Part shown: piece by piece, positions 1 through 9,578 of the stretch | Numbering within the stretch: position 1 is the first letter of the stretch | Layout of the letters: each line of letters starts with the position of its first letter | Origin: an uncultured beta proteobacterium | GTDB taxonomy: Bacteria > Pseudomonadota > Gammaproteobacteria > Burkholderiales > SG8-39 | Assembly: GCA_903859155.1 (NCBI GenBank) | Contig: CAIOLO010000030.1 | Span: forward strand, 1-48,381 | Direction of reading: 5' to 3' | Length of the DNA stretch: 48,381 bases | Position numbers and translations under genes: made by a program | The notes under the pieces: generated by a model | Database searches by the model: none | What the model was told of the DNA's origin: nothing | What the model saw: only the letters and a program-made list of their open reading frames with translations

Positions 1-5
1 CGCAC

Positions 6-1382
6 ATGTCGACAAGCCTCCTCAAGGACATCTTTCGTCTCGGCTGGCCGATGTTCATCGGACAGATCGCCGTCATGGCCAACGGCTTTATCGACACCAT
101 CATGGCGGGCCGGTACAGCACCCTGGATCTTGCCGGCATCGGCGTCGGGGCCAGCATCTACATGAGCATCTTCGTGGCGATGATGGGCATCCTGCTCGCT
201 TTGACGCCGACCGCGGCGCAGCTCTTTGGAGCGGGGCGGCATGCCGAGATCGGCGAGGAGGTCCGGCAGTCCGCGTGGCTGGCGCTGTTGTTGATCGTGC
301 TGTGCTTCCTGGCGCTGCGCTTTCCCGAGCCGTTCTTCGCCCTGACGCGACTCGATCCCGAAGTCGAAGTGCGCACCCGCGCCTACCTCGCGGCGCTCTC
401 CTGGGCGGTGCCGGCGACCCTTGCGTTCCGGATCTTTTACGGATTCAGCGCCGCGGTTTCCAAGCCCCGCACCATCATGATGCTGAATCTTGCCGGCCTG
501 CTGTTCAAGATTCCGCTGAACCTGGTGTTCATGTACGGCTATTTCGGCATGCCCGAGCTGGGCGGCGTGGGATGCGCGGTGGCGACCGCGATGATCTCCT
601 GGGGTATCGTGGTTGCCGCCTGGTACTGGTGCTATACCGATCCGGATTACGCGCGCTACCGCGTATTCGAGCGCTGGTCCTGGCCGGACCGCAAACGCAT
701 CGGCCATCTGGTGTCACTGGGTCTGCCCATCGGCTTGACCTTTTTCATCGACGTAACGGCTTTCACCTTCATGGCCTTGTTCATCGCCAGGCTGGGCCCG
801 CTCAATTCCGCCGCCCACCAGATCGCAGGCAACTTCGCGGCCATCCTCTACATGCTGCCGCTGGCGATCGGCAATGCGGCCAGTGTCCTTGTAGGGCAGG
901 CCATCGGCGCGCAGAATTTCGTGCGCGCGCGCGCCACCGCCATCACCGGCATCGCCGTGGCGTTCGGCGTGGCTTGTTGTGTCGGGCTCAGTCTTTATTT
1001 TTCCGCCGGCCGGGTGGCGGCGTTTTATTCGCCGGACCGGCAGGTCATCGCCATTGCGTCCACGCTTCTCGCCGTGGTGGCTGCCTACCACCTGGTCGAC
1101 GCGATACAGGCGGTGGTGATCAACGTACTGCGCGGCTACAAGCGCGCGCTGGTGCCGATGTTTTTCAACGCCTTCGCGCTGTGGGGCGTCGGCCTGGGCG
1201 GCGGATATCTGCTGGCGCTGACGCCGGTGGATCTGGCCTGGCTGGGTATGGCCACGCCGATGGGCCCGAAGGGTTTCTGGGTGGCGGCCGTAGGCGCATT
1301 ACTGCTGGCCAATACGCTGGTGATACTTTACTTTCTGTACGTCAGCCGAGCGGCCTTGCGTCCGGCGCACGCTTCAGCCTGA
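6..1382 (+). CDS. MATE family multidrug/Na+-driven efflux transporter
   Basis: This 458-residue integral membrane protein has the length and roughly 12 hydrophobic segments of the MATE (NorM/DinF) exporters, which expel cationic drugs or metabolites across the inner membrane in exchange for Na+ or H+. The N-terminus (GWPMFIGQIAVMANGFIDT) carries the usual MATE helix 1, and the two halves show the internal duplication typical of the family (MMLNLAGLLFKIPLNLVF and the PMFFNAFALWG region). The ATG at position 6 is the first in the frame, but the window begins five bases earlier, so a slightly longer start cannot be excluded. It is followed by the convergent ahcY gene and its terminator. The substrate cannot be deduced from sequence. 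Confidence 0.9.
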   Translation: MSTSLLKDIFRLGWPMFIGQIAVMANGFIDTIMAGRYSTLDLAGIGVGASIYMSIFVAMMGILLALTPTAAQLFGAGRHAEIGEEVRQSAWLALLLIVLCFLALRFPEPFFALTRLDPEVEVRTRAYLAALSWAVPATLAFRIFYGFSAAVSKPRTIMMLNLAGLLFKIPLNLVFMYGYFGMPELGGVGCAVATAMISWGIVVAAWYWCYTDPDYARYRVFERWSWPDRKRIGHLVSLGLPIGLTFFIDVTAFTFMALFIARLGPLNSAAHQIAGNFAAILYMLPLAIGNAASVLVGQAIGAQNFVRARATAITGIAVAFGVACCVGLSLYFSAGRVAAFYSPDRQVIAIASTLLAVVAAYHLVDAIQAVVINVLRGYKRALVPMFFNAFALWGVGLGGGYLLALTPVDLAWLGMATPMGPKGFWVAAVGALLLANTLVILYFLYVSRAALRPAHASA

Positions 1383-1494
1383 GAGTTTCCTGCGGCGAGC
1401 GGGGCTTTGGCGGCTTTTGAGCGCAGGGCGGCGCTCATCGCCAGGCGCGCCCAGGGCAGGAGCAGGCCAGGCGATTCCATGGCGCGATTCCAAT

Positions 1495-1527
1495 GAAAAA
1501 GCGGAAGGTCCTTTCGAACCTTCCGCC
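1495..1527 (-). terminator. Rho-independent terminator of ahcY
   Basis: An inverted repeat GCGGAAGGT / ACCTTCCGC with a short loop lies 38 bases past the ahcY stop. Read on the minus strand it is followed by a run of five T. It separates ahcY from the convergent MATE gene. Confidence 0.8.
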
Positions 1528-1564
1528 CGTCCCGGCGCCGGATGTTCCCGGCAAAGTCTTCAGT

Positions 1565-2989
1565 TTAATAGCGGTAGTGGTCCGCCTTGTAGGGGCCCTG
1601 CTTGGGTACGCTGATGTACTTGGCTTGCGCATCGGTCAGTTCGGTGAGCTGCGCATTGAGCTTCTTCAGCTGCAGGCGCGCCACTTTCTCATCCAGATGC
1701 TTGGGCAGCACATACACGCCGACCGGGTACTTGTTGGAACCCTTCTGTGCCTCGCCCCAGATTTCCATCTGCGCGATGGTCTGGTTGGCGAACGAGGAAC
1801 TCATCACGTAGGAGGGATGTCCGGTGCCGCAACCCAGATTCACCAGGCGTCCTTCGGCCAGCAGCGTGATGCGCTTCTTGTCCGGGAAGATGATGTGATC
1901 GACCTGCGGCTTGATGTTCTCCCAGGTGTATTGCTTCAGGCTTGCAACGTCGATTTCGTTGTCGAAATGCCCGATGTTGCAAACGATGGCCTGGTCCTTC
2001 ATCTTCTTCATGTGCTCATGCGTGATCACATGGTAGTTGCCGGTGCAGGTGACGAAGATGTCGGCCTTGTCGGCGGCGTAGTCCATGGTCACAACGCGAT
2101 AGCCTTCCATCGCCGCCTGCAGAGCGCAGATCGGGTCGATTTCGGTGACCCAGACTTGCGCCGACAGGGCGCGCATGGCCTGTGCCGAACCCTTGCCCAC
2201 ATCGCCGTAGCCGGCGATCAGGGCAACCTTGCCGGCGATCATCACGTCGGTGGCGCGCTTGATGCCATCCACCAGTGATTCGCGGCAGCCGTAAAGGTTG
2301 TCGAACTTGGACTTGGTGACCGAGTCGTTGACGTTGATGGCGGGAAAGGCGAGTTTGCCCTCCTTGTGCATCTGGTAGAGGCGGTGCACGCCGGTGGTGG
2401 TTTCCTCCGACACGCCTTTGATTTCCTTGAGGCGCTTGGAATACCAGCCAGGGCTCGCAACGAGGCGCTTCTTGATCGAGGCAAACAGGAACTCCTCTTC
2501 CTCGCTGCCGGGTTTGGCAATCACCGAAGGATCGGATTCCGCGCGCGTGCCCAGGTGCAGCAGCAGCGTGGCATCGCCGCCGTCATCGAGGATCATGTTG
2601 GCATGTTTTTCGCCGGGCCATTCGAAGATTCTGTGGGTGAATTCCCAGTACTCTTCCATGTTCTCGCCCTTGTAGGCGAAGATCGGAGTGCCGGTGGCAA
2701 CGATGGCTGCCGCGGCATGGTCCTGCGTCGAGTAGATGTTGCACGAGGCCCAGCGAACCTCCGCGCCGAGCGCTTTGAGCGTCTCGATCAATACCGCGGT
2801 CTGGATGGTCATGTGCAGGGAACCCGCGATGCGCGCGCCCTTCAGGGGTTGTGCTTTGGCGAATTCCTCGCGGATCGCCATCAGGCCGGGCATTTCTGTC
2901 TCGGCAATGGCGATTTCCTTGCGGCCCCAGTCCGCAAGCTTCATGTCTGCTACGTAGTAGTCCTGGCTGGATTTTTGTACGGCGCTCAT
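1565..2989 (-). CDS. ahcY: Adenosylhomocysteinase (S-adenosylhomocysteine hydrolase)
   Basis: The 474-residue cytosolic enzyme splits S-adenosylhomocysteine reversibly into adenosine and homocysteine, removing the product inhibitor of methyltransferases. The NAD-binding motif GYGDVGKG is at residues 260-267, and the conserved substrate region [13 protein letters not shown] at about 219-231. The protein ends in the canonical KADHYRY. Length is normal for proteobacterial AhcY, including the insertion around residues 130-190. The start is an ATG preceded by AAAGGAGG on the minus strand, a strong ribosome site. A SAH riboswitch sits in the leader, and metK of the same cycle lies upstream on the same strand but is separated by its own terminator. 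Confidence 0.98.
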   Translation of the reverse strand: MSAVQKSSQDYYVADMKLADWGRKEIAIAETEMPGLMAIREEFAKAQPLKGARIAGSLHMTIQTAVLIETLKALGAEVRWASCNIYSTQDHAAAAIVATGTPIFAYKGENMEEYWEFTHRIFEWPGEKHANMILDDGGDATLLLHLGTRAESDPSVIAKPGSEEEEFLFASIKKRLVASPGWYSKRLKEIKGVSEETTTGVHRLYQMHKEGKLAFPAINVNDSVTKSKFDNLYGCRESLVDGIKRATDVMIAGKVALIAGYGDVGKGSAQAMRALSAQVWVTEIDPICALQAAMEGYRVVTMDYAADKADIFVTCTGNYHVITHEHMKKMKDQAIVCNIGHFDNEIDVASLKQYTWENIKPQVDHIIFPDKKRITLLAEGRLVNLGCGTGHPSYVMSSSFANQTIAQMEIWGEAQKGSNKYPVGVYVLPKHLDEKVARLQLKKLNAQLTELTDAQAKYISVPKQGPYKADHYRY

Positions 2990-3017
2990 CTCGCGCCTCC
3001 TTTCGATTTAGAGGTTT

Positions 3018-3096
3018 GCGAGCGCGGTTGAATAATGACACCTTGAGCCTGGCAACCGTGCCCGTGGGCCGGTTGTCGCAACGCTCCTCAAGGGAG
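3018..3096 (-). promoter_or_regulatory. SAH riboswitch in the ahcY leader
   Basis: Read on the minus strand, the leader matches the S-adenosylhomocysteine riboswitch. Stem P1 is CCTTGAG (3087-3093) with CTCAAGG (3041-3047). The conserved core is GAGGAGCGTTGCGAC then GTTGCCAGGCTCAAGG. An inner stem is CAACCG/CGGTTG. A pseudoknot pairs GAGCG (complement of 3082-3086) with CGCTC (complement of 3020-3024). A -10 hexamer TAAAAT (complement of 3101-3106) would start the transcript right at P1. In this family SAH binding turns expression on, which fits an enzyme that removes SAH. It ends about 28 bases before the ahcY start. Confidence 0.93.
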
Positions 3097-3263
3097 CGGG
3101 ATTTTACCCTATCAGGGTTCTGTGTTGCCGCATTTTTAGACGATGCGGCGGCTCCGCGGCTGCGTTGTTACCGAGTCGCGAATCGGCCGGAAACGTCCGT
3201 CCCTTGGGCATATCCGGGCATCAATAGCGACCAATCCGTTGCCACTCCAATTGCTTCGGGCAT

Positions 3264-3296
3264 GAAAAAAGCCGGCTTGAAGCCGGCTTTTTTTTG
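3264..3296 (-). terminator. Rho-independent terminator of metK
   Basis: A GC-rich hairpin AAGCCGGC/GCCGGCTT is flanked by six A on one side and eight T on the other, so it could work in both directions. It lies 34 bases past the metK stop and upstream of the ahcY leader, isolating the riboswitch-controlled gene from metK read-through. Confidence 0.9.
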
Positions 3297-3329
3297 CCTC
3301 GAAAGGCGTTTGCGGAGAGCGCCGGGTGA

Positions 3330-4499
3330 CTATTTCTTGATGCCCGCATCTGCGGCAAGCACAGCCGCCTTGTCGGTGGCCTCCCAGGTGAACTCCGGTT
3401 CGTCGCGGCCGAAGTGACCGTAGGAGGCGGTCTTTTCGTAGATCGGGCGCAGCAGGTTCAGCATCTGGATGATGCCCTTGGGGCGCAGGTCGAAATGCTT
3501 TTGCACCAGTTCGGAGATCTTTTCGTCGGAGATCTTGCCGGTGCCAAAGGTGGTGATCATCACCGAGGTTGGCTTGGCCACGCCAATGGCATAAGACACC
3601 TGCACCTGGCATTTGGTCGCGATGCCAGCGGCCACCACGTTTTTGGCGACATAGCGCGCGGCGTAGGCGGCGGAGCGGTCGACTTTCGAGGGGTCCTTGC
3701 CGGAGAAGGCGCCGCCGCCGTGCGGGGCGGAACCGCCGTAGGTGTCGACAATGATCTTGCGGCCGGTCAGGCCACAATCGCCCTTGGGGCCGCCGATTTC
3801 AAAACTGCCGGTGGGGTTGACCAGATACTTGATCTGCCCTTTGACCAGGTTCTTCGGCAGCACCGGCTTGATCACCTGTTCGATGATCGCTTCTTCGATC
3901 TGTTTGTGGGTGATGCCCGGCTGGTGCTGGGTGGAGAGCACCACGGTTTCGATGGCATCGGGCAAGCCGTCCGTATAGCGCAAGGTGACTTGCGATTTTG
4001 CGTCCGGACGCAGCCAGGGCAGGCGCCCGTCGCGGCGCAGTTCCGACTGACGCTCGACCAACCGGTGCGAGAGGTGAATTGCCAGCGGCATGTATTGCGG
4101 CGTCTCGTCGCAGGCGTAGCCGAACATCAGGCCCTGGTCGCCGGCGCCTTGATCCAAATCGAGGCCCTTGCCTTCGTCAACGCCCTGCGCGATATCCTGC
4201 GATTGTTCGCCGTACGCCACGATTACCGTGCAGGTGGAGGTGTCAAAGCCGATGGCGGGATCGGTATAGCCGATGCGGCGAATGGTCTTGCGAGCCACTT
4301 CATCGAAGTTGACGCGCGCGCCGGTGGTGATTTCACCGGCCAGCACCACCAGATTGTCTTTAACGAGGGTTTCCGCCGCGACCCGGGAGCGTTTGTCCTG
4401 GGCTAAAATCGCGTCAAGCACTGCGTCCGATATCTGGTCGGCAACCTTGTCCGGATGCCCTTCAGAAACCGATTCGGAAGTAAATTGAAAGCTGCTCAT
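3330..4499 (-). CDS. metK: S-adenosylmethionine synthase
   Basis: The 389-residue enzyme makes S-adenosylmethionine from methionine and ATP with loss of all three phosphates. The signature motifs are present: [13 protein letters not shown] near residue 14 (ATP binding), [12 protein letters not shown] near 121, and the glycine-rich loop [19 protein letters not shown] in the C-terminal third. Length is typical. The ATG is the only plausible start because GHPDK follows at the usual distance. It forms a functional pair with ahcY downstream (methyl cycle) but has its own promoter and terminator. Confidence 0.98.
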   Translation of the reverse strand: MSSFQFTSESVSEGHPDKVADQISDAVLDAILAQDKRSRVAAETLVKDNLVVLAGEITTGARVNFDEVARKTIRRIGYTDPAIGFDTSTCTVIVAYGEQSQDIAQGVDEGKGLDLDQGAGDQGLMFGYACDETPQYMPLAIHLSHRLVERQSELRRDGRLPWLRPDAKSQVTLRYTDGLPDAIETVVLSTQHQPGITHKQIEEAIIEQVIKPVLPKNLVKGQIKYLVNPTGSFEIGGPKGDCGLTGRKIIVDTYGGSAPHGGGAFSGKDPSKVDRSAAYAARYVAKNVVAAGIATKCQVQVSYAIGVAKPTSVMITTFGTGKISDEKISELVQKHFDLRPKGIIQMLNLLRPIYEKTASYGHFGRDEPEFTWEATDKAAVLAADAGIKK

Positions 4500-4553
4500 G
4501 GTTTGTTTTCCCGGCTGTTCTGATTCAAATAAAGAAACCTTTAAAGGGCGCGA

Positions 4554-4582
4554 ATTCTAACATGCCCCCTTTCCCTCCCCAA
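4554..4582 (-). promoter_or_regulatory. Likely sigma-70 promoter of metK
   Basis: On the minus strand TTGGGG (complement of 4577-4582) is followed after 17 bases by TAGAAT (complement of 4554-4559). This predicts a metK leader of about 50 bases. The site lies immediately upstream of the divergent acyltransferase gene. Confidence 0.5.
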
Positions 4583-4602
4583 CCCACCCGCCTCCCAAGT
4601 CG

Positions 4603-5469
4603 ATGATGGGAATTCTGCGGTTGGCGGCGCGTTTGCCACTGCCGCTTCTGCACGCATTGGGGATTGTCATGGGCTGGATCCTTTACGCGCTGTCGCCGCG
4701 TTTCCGCCACTACCATCGAACCAATCTGGACCAGGCGCGCTACACCGAAGCGGCATTGCGGCGCAAAGCGATCGGCGAAACCGGCAAGGCCGCGCTTGAA
4801 TTGCCGGCAATCTGGTTGTTGCCGCACCAGCAGTCCGCGGCGCTGGTGCGCGAGATTGCCGGCTGGGATCTCATCGAGCGCGCCATGGCCGAAGGTCGCG
4901 GCCTGATTCTGCTCACCCCGCATCTGGGCTGCTGGGAGGTATCGGCGCAGTATTTCAGCCTGCGCTATCCGCTGACTGTTCTGTACAGTCAGCCGAAGTC
5001 AAAAGCATTCGATTCCCTGATGCGCGTCGGGCGCGACCGTGCCAGCATGAAAAGCGTGCCGGCGGACATGTCGGGCGTGCGCGCCTTGTACCGGGCGCTG
5101 CAGCGCGGCGAAGCCATCGGCATTCTCCCCGATCAGGTTCCCGGCGGCGGCGAGGGCGAATGGACCGAATTCTTCGGCCGTGCCGCTTACACCATGACGC
5201 TTGCCACGCGCATGGCACAGGCCCGCCATGCGCCGGTGTTGATGGCGTTCGCCGAGCGCCTGCCGCGCGGCGCCGGCTACCGCATCCATGTGGAACCGTT
5301 GCCGCCCGCGGCATCCGGTGATTCGCCCGAACGCAACATGAACCGCTCACTGGAGGCGCTGATCCGCGGCTGCCCGGAGCAGTACCTGTGGTCTTACAAC
5401 CGCTACAAGGTGCCGGCCGGCGTGGCAGCGCCGGGGACAAACGCGCCGGCCGCCAACGCGCCCGCATGA
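4603..5469 (+). CDS. Lipid A biosynthesis (KDO2-lipid IVA) lauroyl-type acyltransferase
   Basis: The 288-residue member of the LpxL/LpxM (HtrB/MsbB) family transfers an acyl chain from acyl-ACP to a lipid A precursor at the inner membrane. One N-terminal hydrophobic helix (LPLLHALGIVMGWILYAL) is followed by the catalytic H-x4-E motif (TPHLGCWEV, near residue 107) and the IGILPDQVPGGGEG block. The C-terminal YLWSYNRYKVP is the usual RYK-type ending. The start at 4603 has no clear ribosome site, and a second ATG follows directly at 4606. The tail is alanine-rich. It is followed by a second member of the family on the same strand, so the pair probably adds two secondary acyl chains. Which chain each adds cannot be read from sequence. 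Confidence 0.88.
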   Translation: MMGILRLAARLPLPLLHALGIVMGWILYALSPRFRHYHRTNLDQARYTEAALRRKAIGETGKAALELPAIWLLPHQQSAALVREIAGWDLIERAMAEGRGLILLTPHLGCWEVSAQYFSLRYPLTVLYSQPKSKAFDSLMRVGRDRASMKSVPADMSGVRALYRALQRGEAIGILPDQVPGGGEGEWTEFFGRAAYTMTLATRMAQARHAPVLMAFAERLPRGAGYRIHVEPLPPAASGDSPERNMNRSLEALIRGCPEQYLWSYNRYKVPAGVAAPGTNAPAANAPA

Positions 5470-5536
5470 AAAAGTATTCCGCGGATGTTCGCGCCTGCGC
5501 TGCCGTGCTGCAGGGGAGCGCGCCTGCAGGGCCGCC

Positions 5537-6412
5537 ATGATTGCGCGCCTTGGCATTGCCGCGATGTGGCTTGCGCACTGGTTGCCGCTGGCGCTGCTCG
5601 CGCGCCTGGGCGCATTGCTGGGTTCATTGCTGCACCTGCTCGCGCGCGAACGGCGGCAAGTCTGCGCCACCAATCTGCAACGCTGCATGCCCGGGCTTTC
5701 CGCGGCCGAACGCGAGCGGCTGGCGCGCCGGCACTTTCGCGCATTGGGGCGCGCGATCCTCGAGCGCGGCCTGTTGTGGTGGGCGTCGCGCCGCCGCCTT
5801 CTGGAACTGATCCGCGTGACGGGAATCGAGCATATCGAGCGTTTGCGGGGCCGGCCAATCATCCTGTTTGCGCCGCATTTTCTCGCGCTGGACGCAGGCT
5901 TCACGCGGCTTGCCTGCGATTTTGACCTGGCCGCCATTTATGCCAATCAGAAAAGCGCGCCGATGAATGCGGTGCTGCTCAAAGGGCGCACGCGTTTCGG
6001 GCATCAGCGGATGTTTTCGCGCCAGGACGGCGTGCGCGCCGCGCTTGTGGCGCTGCGCCAGGGCGTGCCGCTTTACTATCTGCCGGATCAGGACTACGGA
6101 CCGCGCGATGCCGTGTTCACGCCGTTTTTCGGTGTGCCCGCGGCAACCATCACCGGACTTTCGCGACTCGCCCGGCTTGCCGGGGCGCATGTTGTGCCTT
6201 GCGTGACGGCCATGCTGCCGGGCGGGCGGGGATACGAGCTGCGGTGCTATTCAGCCTGGGAGGGTTTTCCCTCCGGGGACGATGCCGCCGATGCCCGGCG
6301 CATGAACGCTTTCATTGAAGAGCGGGTGCTGGAGCGTCCCGAGCAGTACAACTGGGCGCACAAGCGCTTCAAGACGCGCCCCCCCGGAGAGCCGCCTTTC
6401 TATGGGGCCTGA
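5537..6412 (+). CDS. Second lipid A biosynthesis acyltransferase (LpxL/LpxM family)
   Basis: The 291-residue protein is a paralogue of the upstream gene. It has an N-terminal membrane helix, a catalytic H-x4-D motif (APHFLALDAG, near residue 111), the LYYLPDQDYGPRDAVF block and the terminal YNWAHKRFKTRP. The acidic catalytic residue is Asp here and Glu in the neighbour, which suggests old divergence rather than recent duplication. About 67 bases separate the two genes, so they are probably co-transcribed. Donor chain length and acyl position are unknown. The ribosome site before the ATG is weak, so the exact start is the main uncertainty. Confidence 0.88.
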   Translation: MIARLGIAAMWLAHWLPLALLARLGALLGSLLHLLARERRQVCATNLQRCMPGLSAAERERLARRHFRALGRAILERGLLWWASRRRLLELIRVTGIEHIERLRGRPIILFAPHFLALDAGFTRLACDFDLAAIYANQKSAPMNAVLLKGRTRFGHQRMFSRQDGVRAALVALRQGVPLYYLPDQDYGPRDAVFTPFFGVPAATITGLSRLARLAGAHVVPCVTAMLPGGRGYELRCYSAWEGFPSGDDAADARRMNAFIEERVLERPEQYNWAHKRFKTRPPGEPPFYGA

Positions 6413-6598
6413 GCCGGAGGACGCTGAGCCCAAGGGGCAACAGGCTTACGAAAAAGCAAAGATTTGTCGGCCATCAATTGCCGGAAACGAATTGTATTCG
6501 GCTCGCCGACTTGTGAGCCGCAGCCAGTCATTGGGAGTCACGGCCGTGCCGCGGGATTTTTTGTCAATGCCTGGGTCCGAAGGCCTTAAAATCGCGGC

Positions 6599-7027
6599 AT
6601 GACGAACGCAAATCCAAACGGCAACCCGGACGAAGACGAGATCCGGGCGCTGCTCAAGGGCGCAAAGACCATCGCGGTGGTGGGTTTTTCGCCCAAGCCT
6701 TACCGGGCCAGCCATAACGTGGCGCGGCAGATGCAGCGCATGGGCTATCGCATCATCCCGGTACGTCCGGGCATCTCCGATGGACTGGGCGAGACCGCTT
6801 ACCCTGACCTTGCTTCGGTGCCTGACCCTGTCGATATCGTCGATGTGTTCCGCGCGAGCGACAAGACCACGCCGGTATTCGAGGAGTGCCTGCGTCTGGG
6901 CCTGAAGACCATCTGGCTGCAGGACGGTGTGGTCAATCTGGAGGCTGCAGCGCGAGCGCGAGCCGCGGGCATGACAGTGATCATGGACCGTTGCGTTCTG
7001 CGCGATTTCACCAGGCTTTGCGTTTGA
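6599..7027 (+). CDS. CoA-binding domain protein (YccU-like)
   Basis: The 142-residue cytosolic protein consists of a single Rossmann-type CoA-binding domain. [20 protein letters not shown] near residue 25 is the nucleotide-binding loop, and the C-terminal [12 protein letters not shown] is typical. Such proteins are common but their cellular role is not established. The ATG at 6599 lacks a ribosome site. A -10-like TAAAAT at 6587-6592 would place the transcript start almost exactly on the ATG, so a leaderless message is possible, although the best -35 (TTGTCA, 6561-6566) is 20 bases away. It is followed by dapF after 43 bases. Confidence 0.85.
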   Translation: MTNANPNGNPDEDEIRALLKGAKTIAVVGFSPKPYRASHNVARQMQRMGYRIIPVRPGISDGLGETAYPDLASVPDPVDIVDVFRASDKTTPVFEECLRLGLKTIWLQDGVVNLEAAARARAAGMTVIMDRCVLRDFTRLCV

Positions 7028-7070
7028 TGAAACGGTTCGATGCATGCGCTCGCCAGCCGGGCCTTGGCGC

Positions 7071-7925
7071 ATGAAGCTCAGGTTTGCAAAAATGCATGGC
7101 GCGGGCAACGATTTCGTGGTGTTTGACGGCGTTCGCCAGCGCGTCGTGCTCACTCCCGAGCAGATCCGTCGCATCGCCGACCGGCACCGCGGGATCGGCT
7201 GCGACCAGCTGCTGATTGTCGAGGCGCCCGGCTCCGGCGAAGCGGATTTCAAATACCGGATTTTCAATGCCGATGGCGGCGAGGTGGAGCAGTGCGGCAA
7301 TGGCGCGCGCTGTTTTGTGCGCTTTGTGCGCGAGCAGGGACTTACCGAAAAAAATGAAATCCGCGTCGAAACGCTCTCCGGACTGATAGCGCTCAAGCTC
7401 GAGAGCGACGGCGGGGTGACTGTCAACATGGGAGCGCCTGTCTTCGATCCGGTCAGGATCCCGTTTCTGGCGGCCTCCGGCGCGCTGCTCGAGGTGATTG
7501 ACGTTGCGGGTGTCAGCGTATCGATTACCGCTTTGTCGATGGGGAATCCGCACGCGGTGCAGGTGGTGCCGGATGTGGACGCCGCGCCGGTTGCCACGCA
7601 GGGGCCGTTGCTTGAAAGGCACGCGTTGTTTCCCCGACGCGTCAATGCCGGATACATGCAGGTGATCGACAGGCAGCATGTCCGTCTGCGTGTCTGGGAG
7701 CGCGGCGCCGGTGAAACGCTTGCGTGCGGCACCGGGGCATGCGCGGCGGTGGTCGCCGGAGTCCGGCGCGGGCTGCTCGCCTCACCAGTGCGCGTGAGTA
7801 CGCGCGGCGGGGACTTGACCATCCGTTGGGACGGCTCGGAGAATGATCTAAACTGCGCGGTGTGGATGACCGGACCGGCTGTCACCGTGTTCGAAGGGGA
7901 GTTGGATTTTGCACGGCTGCAATGA
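7071..7925 (+). CDS. dapF: Diaminopimelate epimerase
   Basis: The 284-residue enzyme converts LL- to meso-diaminopimelate for lysine and peptidoglycan synthesis. The N-terminus [19 protein letters not shown] matches the family, so the start is placed at 7071 rather than at an in-frame ATG 27 bases upstream. The two catalytic cysteines are in QCGNGARCF and LACGTGACA. The downstream DUF484-xerC arrangement is the conserved dapF cluster of proteobacteria. Length is normal and no key residue is missing. Confidence 0.97.
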   Translation: MKLRFAKMHGAGNDFVVFDGVRQRVVLTPEQIRRIADRHRGIGCDQLLIVEAPGSGEADFKYRIFNADGGEVEQCGNGARCFVRFVREQGLTEKNEIRVETLSGLIALKLESDGGVTVNMGAPVFDPVRIPFLAASGALLEVIDVAGVSVSITALSMGNPHAVQVVPDVDAAPVATQGPLLERHALFPRRVNAGYMQVIDRQHVRLRVWERGAGETLACGTGACAAVVAGVRRGLLASPVRVSTRGGDLTIRWDGSENDLNCAVWMTGPAVTVFEGELDFARLQ

Positions 7926-7976
7926 GCGACACCTGCGCTGTTCCGCCAGAAAAACAAACTGAAAGGCCCAAGCACG

Positions 7977-8651
7977 ATGAATCCAGATGACGTTGCCCGG
8001 TATCTGCAGGAGAACCCGGCTTTCTTCGAGAAATACGCCGATGTGCTGGCACAGATCCAGCTGCCGCATCCGCATGGCGGGCATGCGATCGGCCTGGCCG
8101 ATCGGCAGGTGCTCAATCTGCGGGAAAAGCACCGTGCGCTCGAGGCCAAGCTGGCCGAACTGCTGCAGTTTGGCGAGGAAAATGATGCCATCAGCGAAAA
8201 GATGCATCGTCTGGGGCTTGCCTTGCTTGCCGCGCCTGCACGCGACGCGCTGCTTTGGTCCCTGAGTTTCAACCTGCGCGAGGATTTCGCGATTCCGCAC
8301 GTCGCATTGCGCATCTGGGGGCTGGGGCCGCGCGAGCTCGATGCCGGCGCCGAGGAATACGGGGAAGTCAGCGAGGACCTCAAGAACTACGCGGTCTCGC
8401 TTGCCCAGCCCCATTGCGGTGCCAGCACCAATGCCGAGATCGCCGGCTGGTTTGGCGTAGCGGCAGCTCAGGTGCGTTCGGCCGCCTACATTCCATTGCG
8501 CGAGTCGGTTGCCGGTGGCGGCTCGGGAGCCTGTGTCGGTTTGCTGGCGCTTGGCAGCGAGGATGCCGCGCGCTTTTACGCCGAGATGGGCACGCTCTAT
8601 CTGACGCGATTGGGCGAATTGGCGGGCGCCGGCCTGACGCGGTTCATTTAG
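7977..8651 (+). CDS. DUF484 family protein
   Basis: The 224-residue cytosolic protein has the family N-terminus (DVARYLQENPAFFEKYADVL), then a predicted coiled coil (LREKHRALEAKLAELLQF) and a GAF-like C-terminal domain. The family is found almost always between dapF and xerC, as here, but its function is unknown. A link to chromosome segregation or cell wall growth is only guilt by association. The ATG at 7977 follows a 51-base spacer after dapF. Confidence 0.9.
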   Translation: MNPDDVARYLQENPAFFEKYADVLAQIQLPHPHGGHAIGLADRQVLNLREKHRALEAKLAELLQFGEENDAISEKMHRLGLALLAAPARDALLWSLSFNLREDFAIPHVALRIWGLGPRELDAGAEEYGEVSEDLKNYAVSLAQPHCGASTNAEIAGWFGVAAAQVRSAAYIPLRESVAGGGSGACVGLLALGSEDAARFYAEMGTLYLTRLGELAGAGLTRFI

Positions 8652-8666
8652 TCACCGCGGGGGCAC

Positions 8667-9578
8667 ATGGCAGCTGCGCACCAGGAAGACCCGCGGCGCG
8701 CCATGGTGGCGACCTATCTGGATCATCTTGCCAACGAACGGCGTCTGGCGGCGCACACACTGCGCAACTACCGCCACGCCATCGACGCGCTGCTGGTACT
8801 CAACCCGGACACCCCGCTCGATGCATTGTTGAATCCCGCCGTGCGCCGCTCGGTTGCGCAGCTGCACTCCCAGGGTTTGTCCGGGCGGACACTGGCGCAA
8901 ATGCTCTCGGCCTGGCGCGGCTTGTATGAATGGTTAGTGCGGCACCATGGCTTTTCAGCCAATCCGTGCCTGGGCATTCGCGCGCCCAAGGCCGCCAGGC
9001 AATTGCCCAAGTCGCTCTCCCCCGATGTCGCGACACAGTTGCTGAGCCGGACGCCGGCGGATACTGCCGAAATACGCGACAAGGCGATGTTCGAACTGCT
9101 TTACTCCTCAGGCTTGCGCCTGGCCGAGCTGGTAAGTCTTGATCTATCCCAGGCCGCAGAAATTGCCGGGTGTGGCGAAGTGACCGTTACCGGCAAGGGC
9201 GCCAAGACGCGTACGGTGCCGGTAGGCAAGGCGGCGCGCATGGCGGTGGAGCAGTGGTTGCGGTCACGCGCAGCCCTCGCCAGGGCCGAGGAGCCCGCCT
9301 TGTTTGTCGGAGCGCGCGGCCGGCGCATTGCCCCGCGCGTGGTCCAGGATCGCCTTGATCGCTGGGCAAAAAAATGTGACCTCGGCGTTCGCGTTCATCC
9401 GCACGTGCTGCGGCATTCGTTTGCCTCGCATGTGCTGCAATCCAGCCAGGATCTGCGCGCGGTGCAGGAAATGCTCGGGCACGCCAGCATATCGACCACA
9501 CAGGTGTACACCAGTCTGGACTTTCAGCATCTGGCCAAGGTTTATGACGCTGCGCATCCCAGGGCGAGAAAGAAATGA
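8667..9578 (+). CDS. xerC: Site-specific tyrosine recombinase XerC
   Basis: The 303-residue recombinase resolves chromosome dimers at dif together with XerD. It has an N-terminal SAM-like core-binding domain (MVATYLDHLANERRLAAHTL) and a catalytic domain with the Arg of SSGLRLAELVSL, the H-x-x-R of HVLRHSFASH, LGHASISTTQ and the nucleophile Tyr in VYTSLDF. Its position after dapF and DUF484 supports XerC rather than XerD or a phage integrase. Its last codons overlap the next start by ATGA, so translation of the ChrA gene is probably coupled. Confidence 0.95.
   Translation: MAAAHQEDPRRAMVATYLDHLANERRLAAHTLRNYRHAIDALLVLNPDTPLDALLNPAVRRSVAQLHSQGLSGRTLAQMLSAWRGLYEWLVRHHGFSANPCLGIRAPKAARQLPKSLSPDVATQLLSRTPADTAEIRDKAMFELLYSSGLRLAELVSLDLSQAAEIAGCGEVTVTGKGAKTRTVPVGKAARMAVEQWLRSRAALARAEEPALFVGARGRRIAPRVVQDRLDRWAKKCDLGVRVHPHVLRHSFASHVLQSSQDLRAVQEMLGHASISTTQVYTSLDFQHLAKVYDAAHPRARKK

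Noticed and set aside
275-1420. 381-codon plus-strand frame inside the MATE gene
   Set aside because: Alternative frame of a well-supported transporter; Arg/Gly-rich shadow.
6446-8383. 645-codon minus-strand frame across the CoA-binding, dapF and DUF484 genes
   Set aside because: Ser/Arg/Pro-rich translation, no ribosome site, fully antisense to conserved genes.
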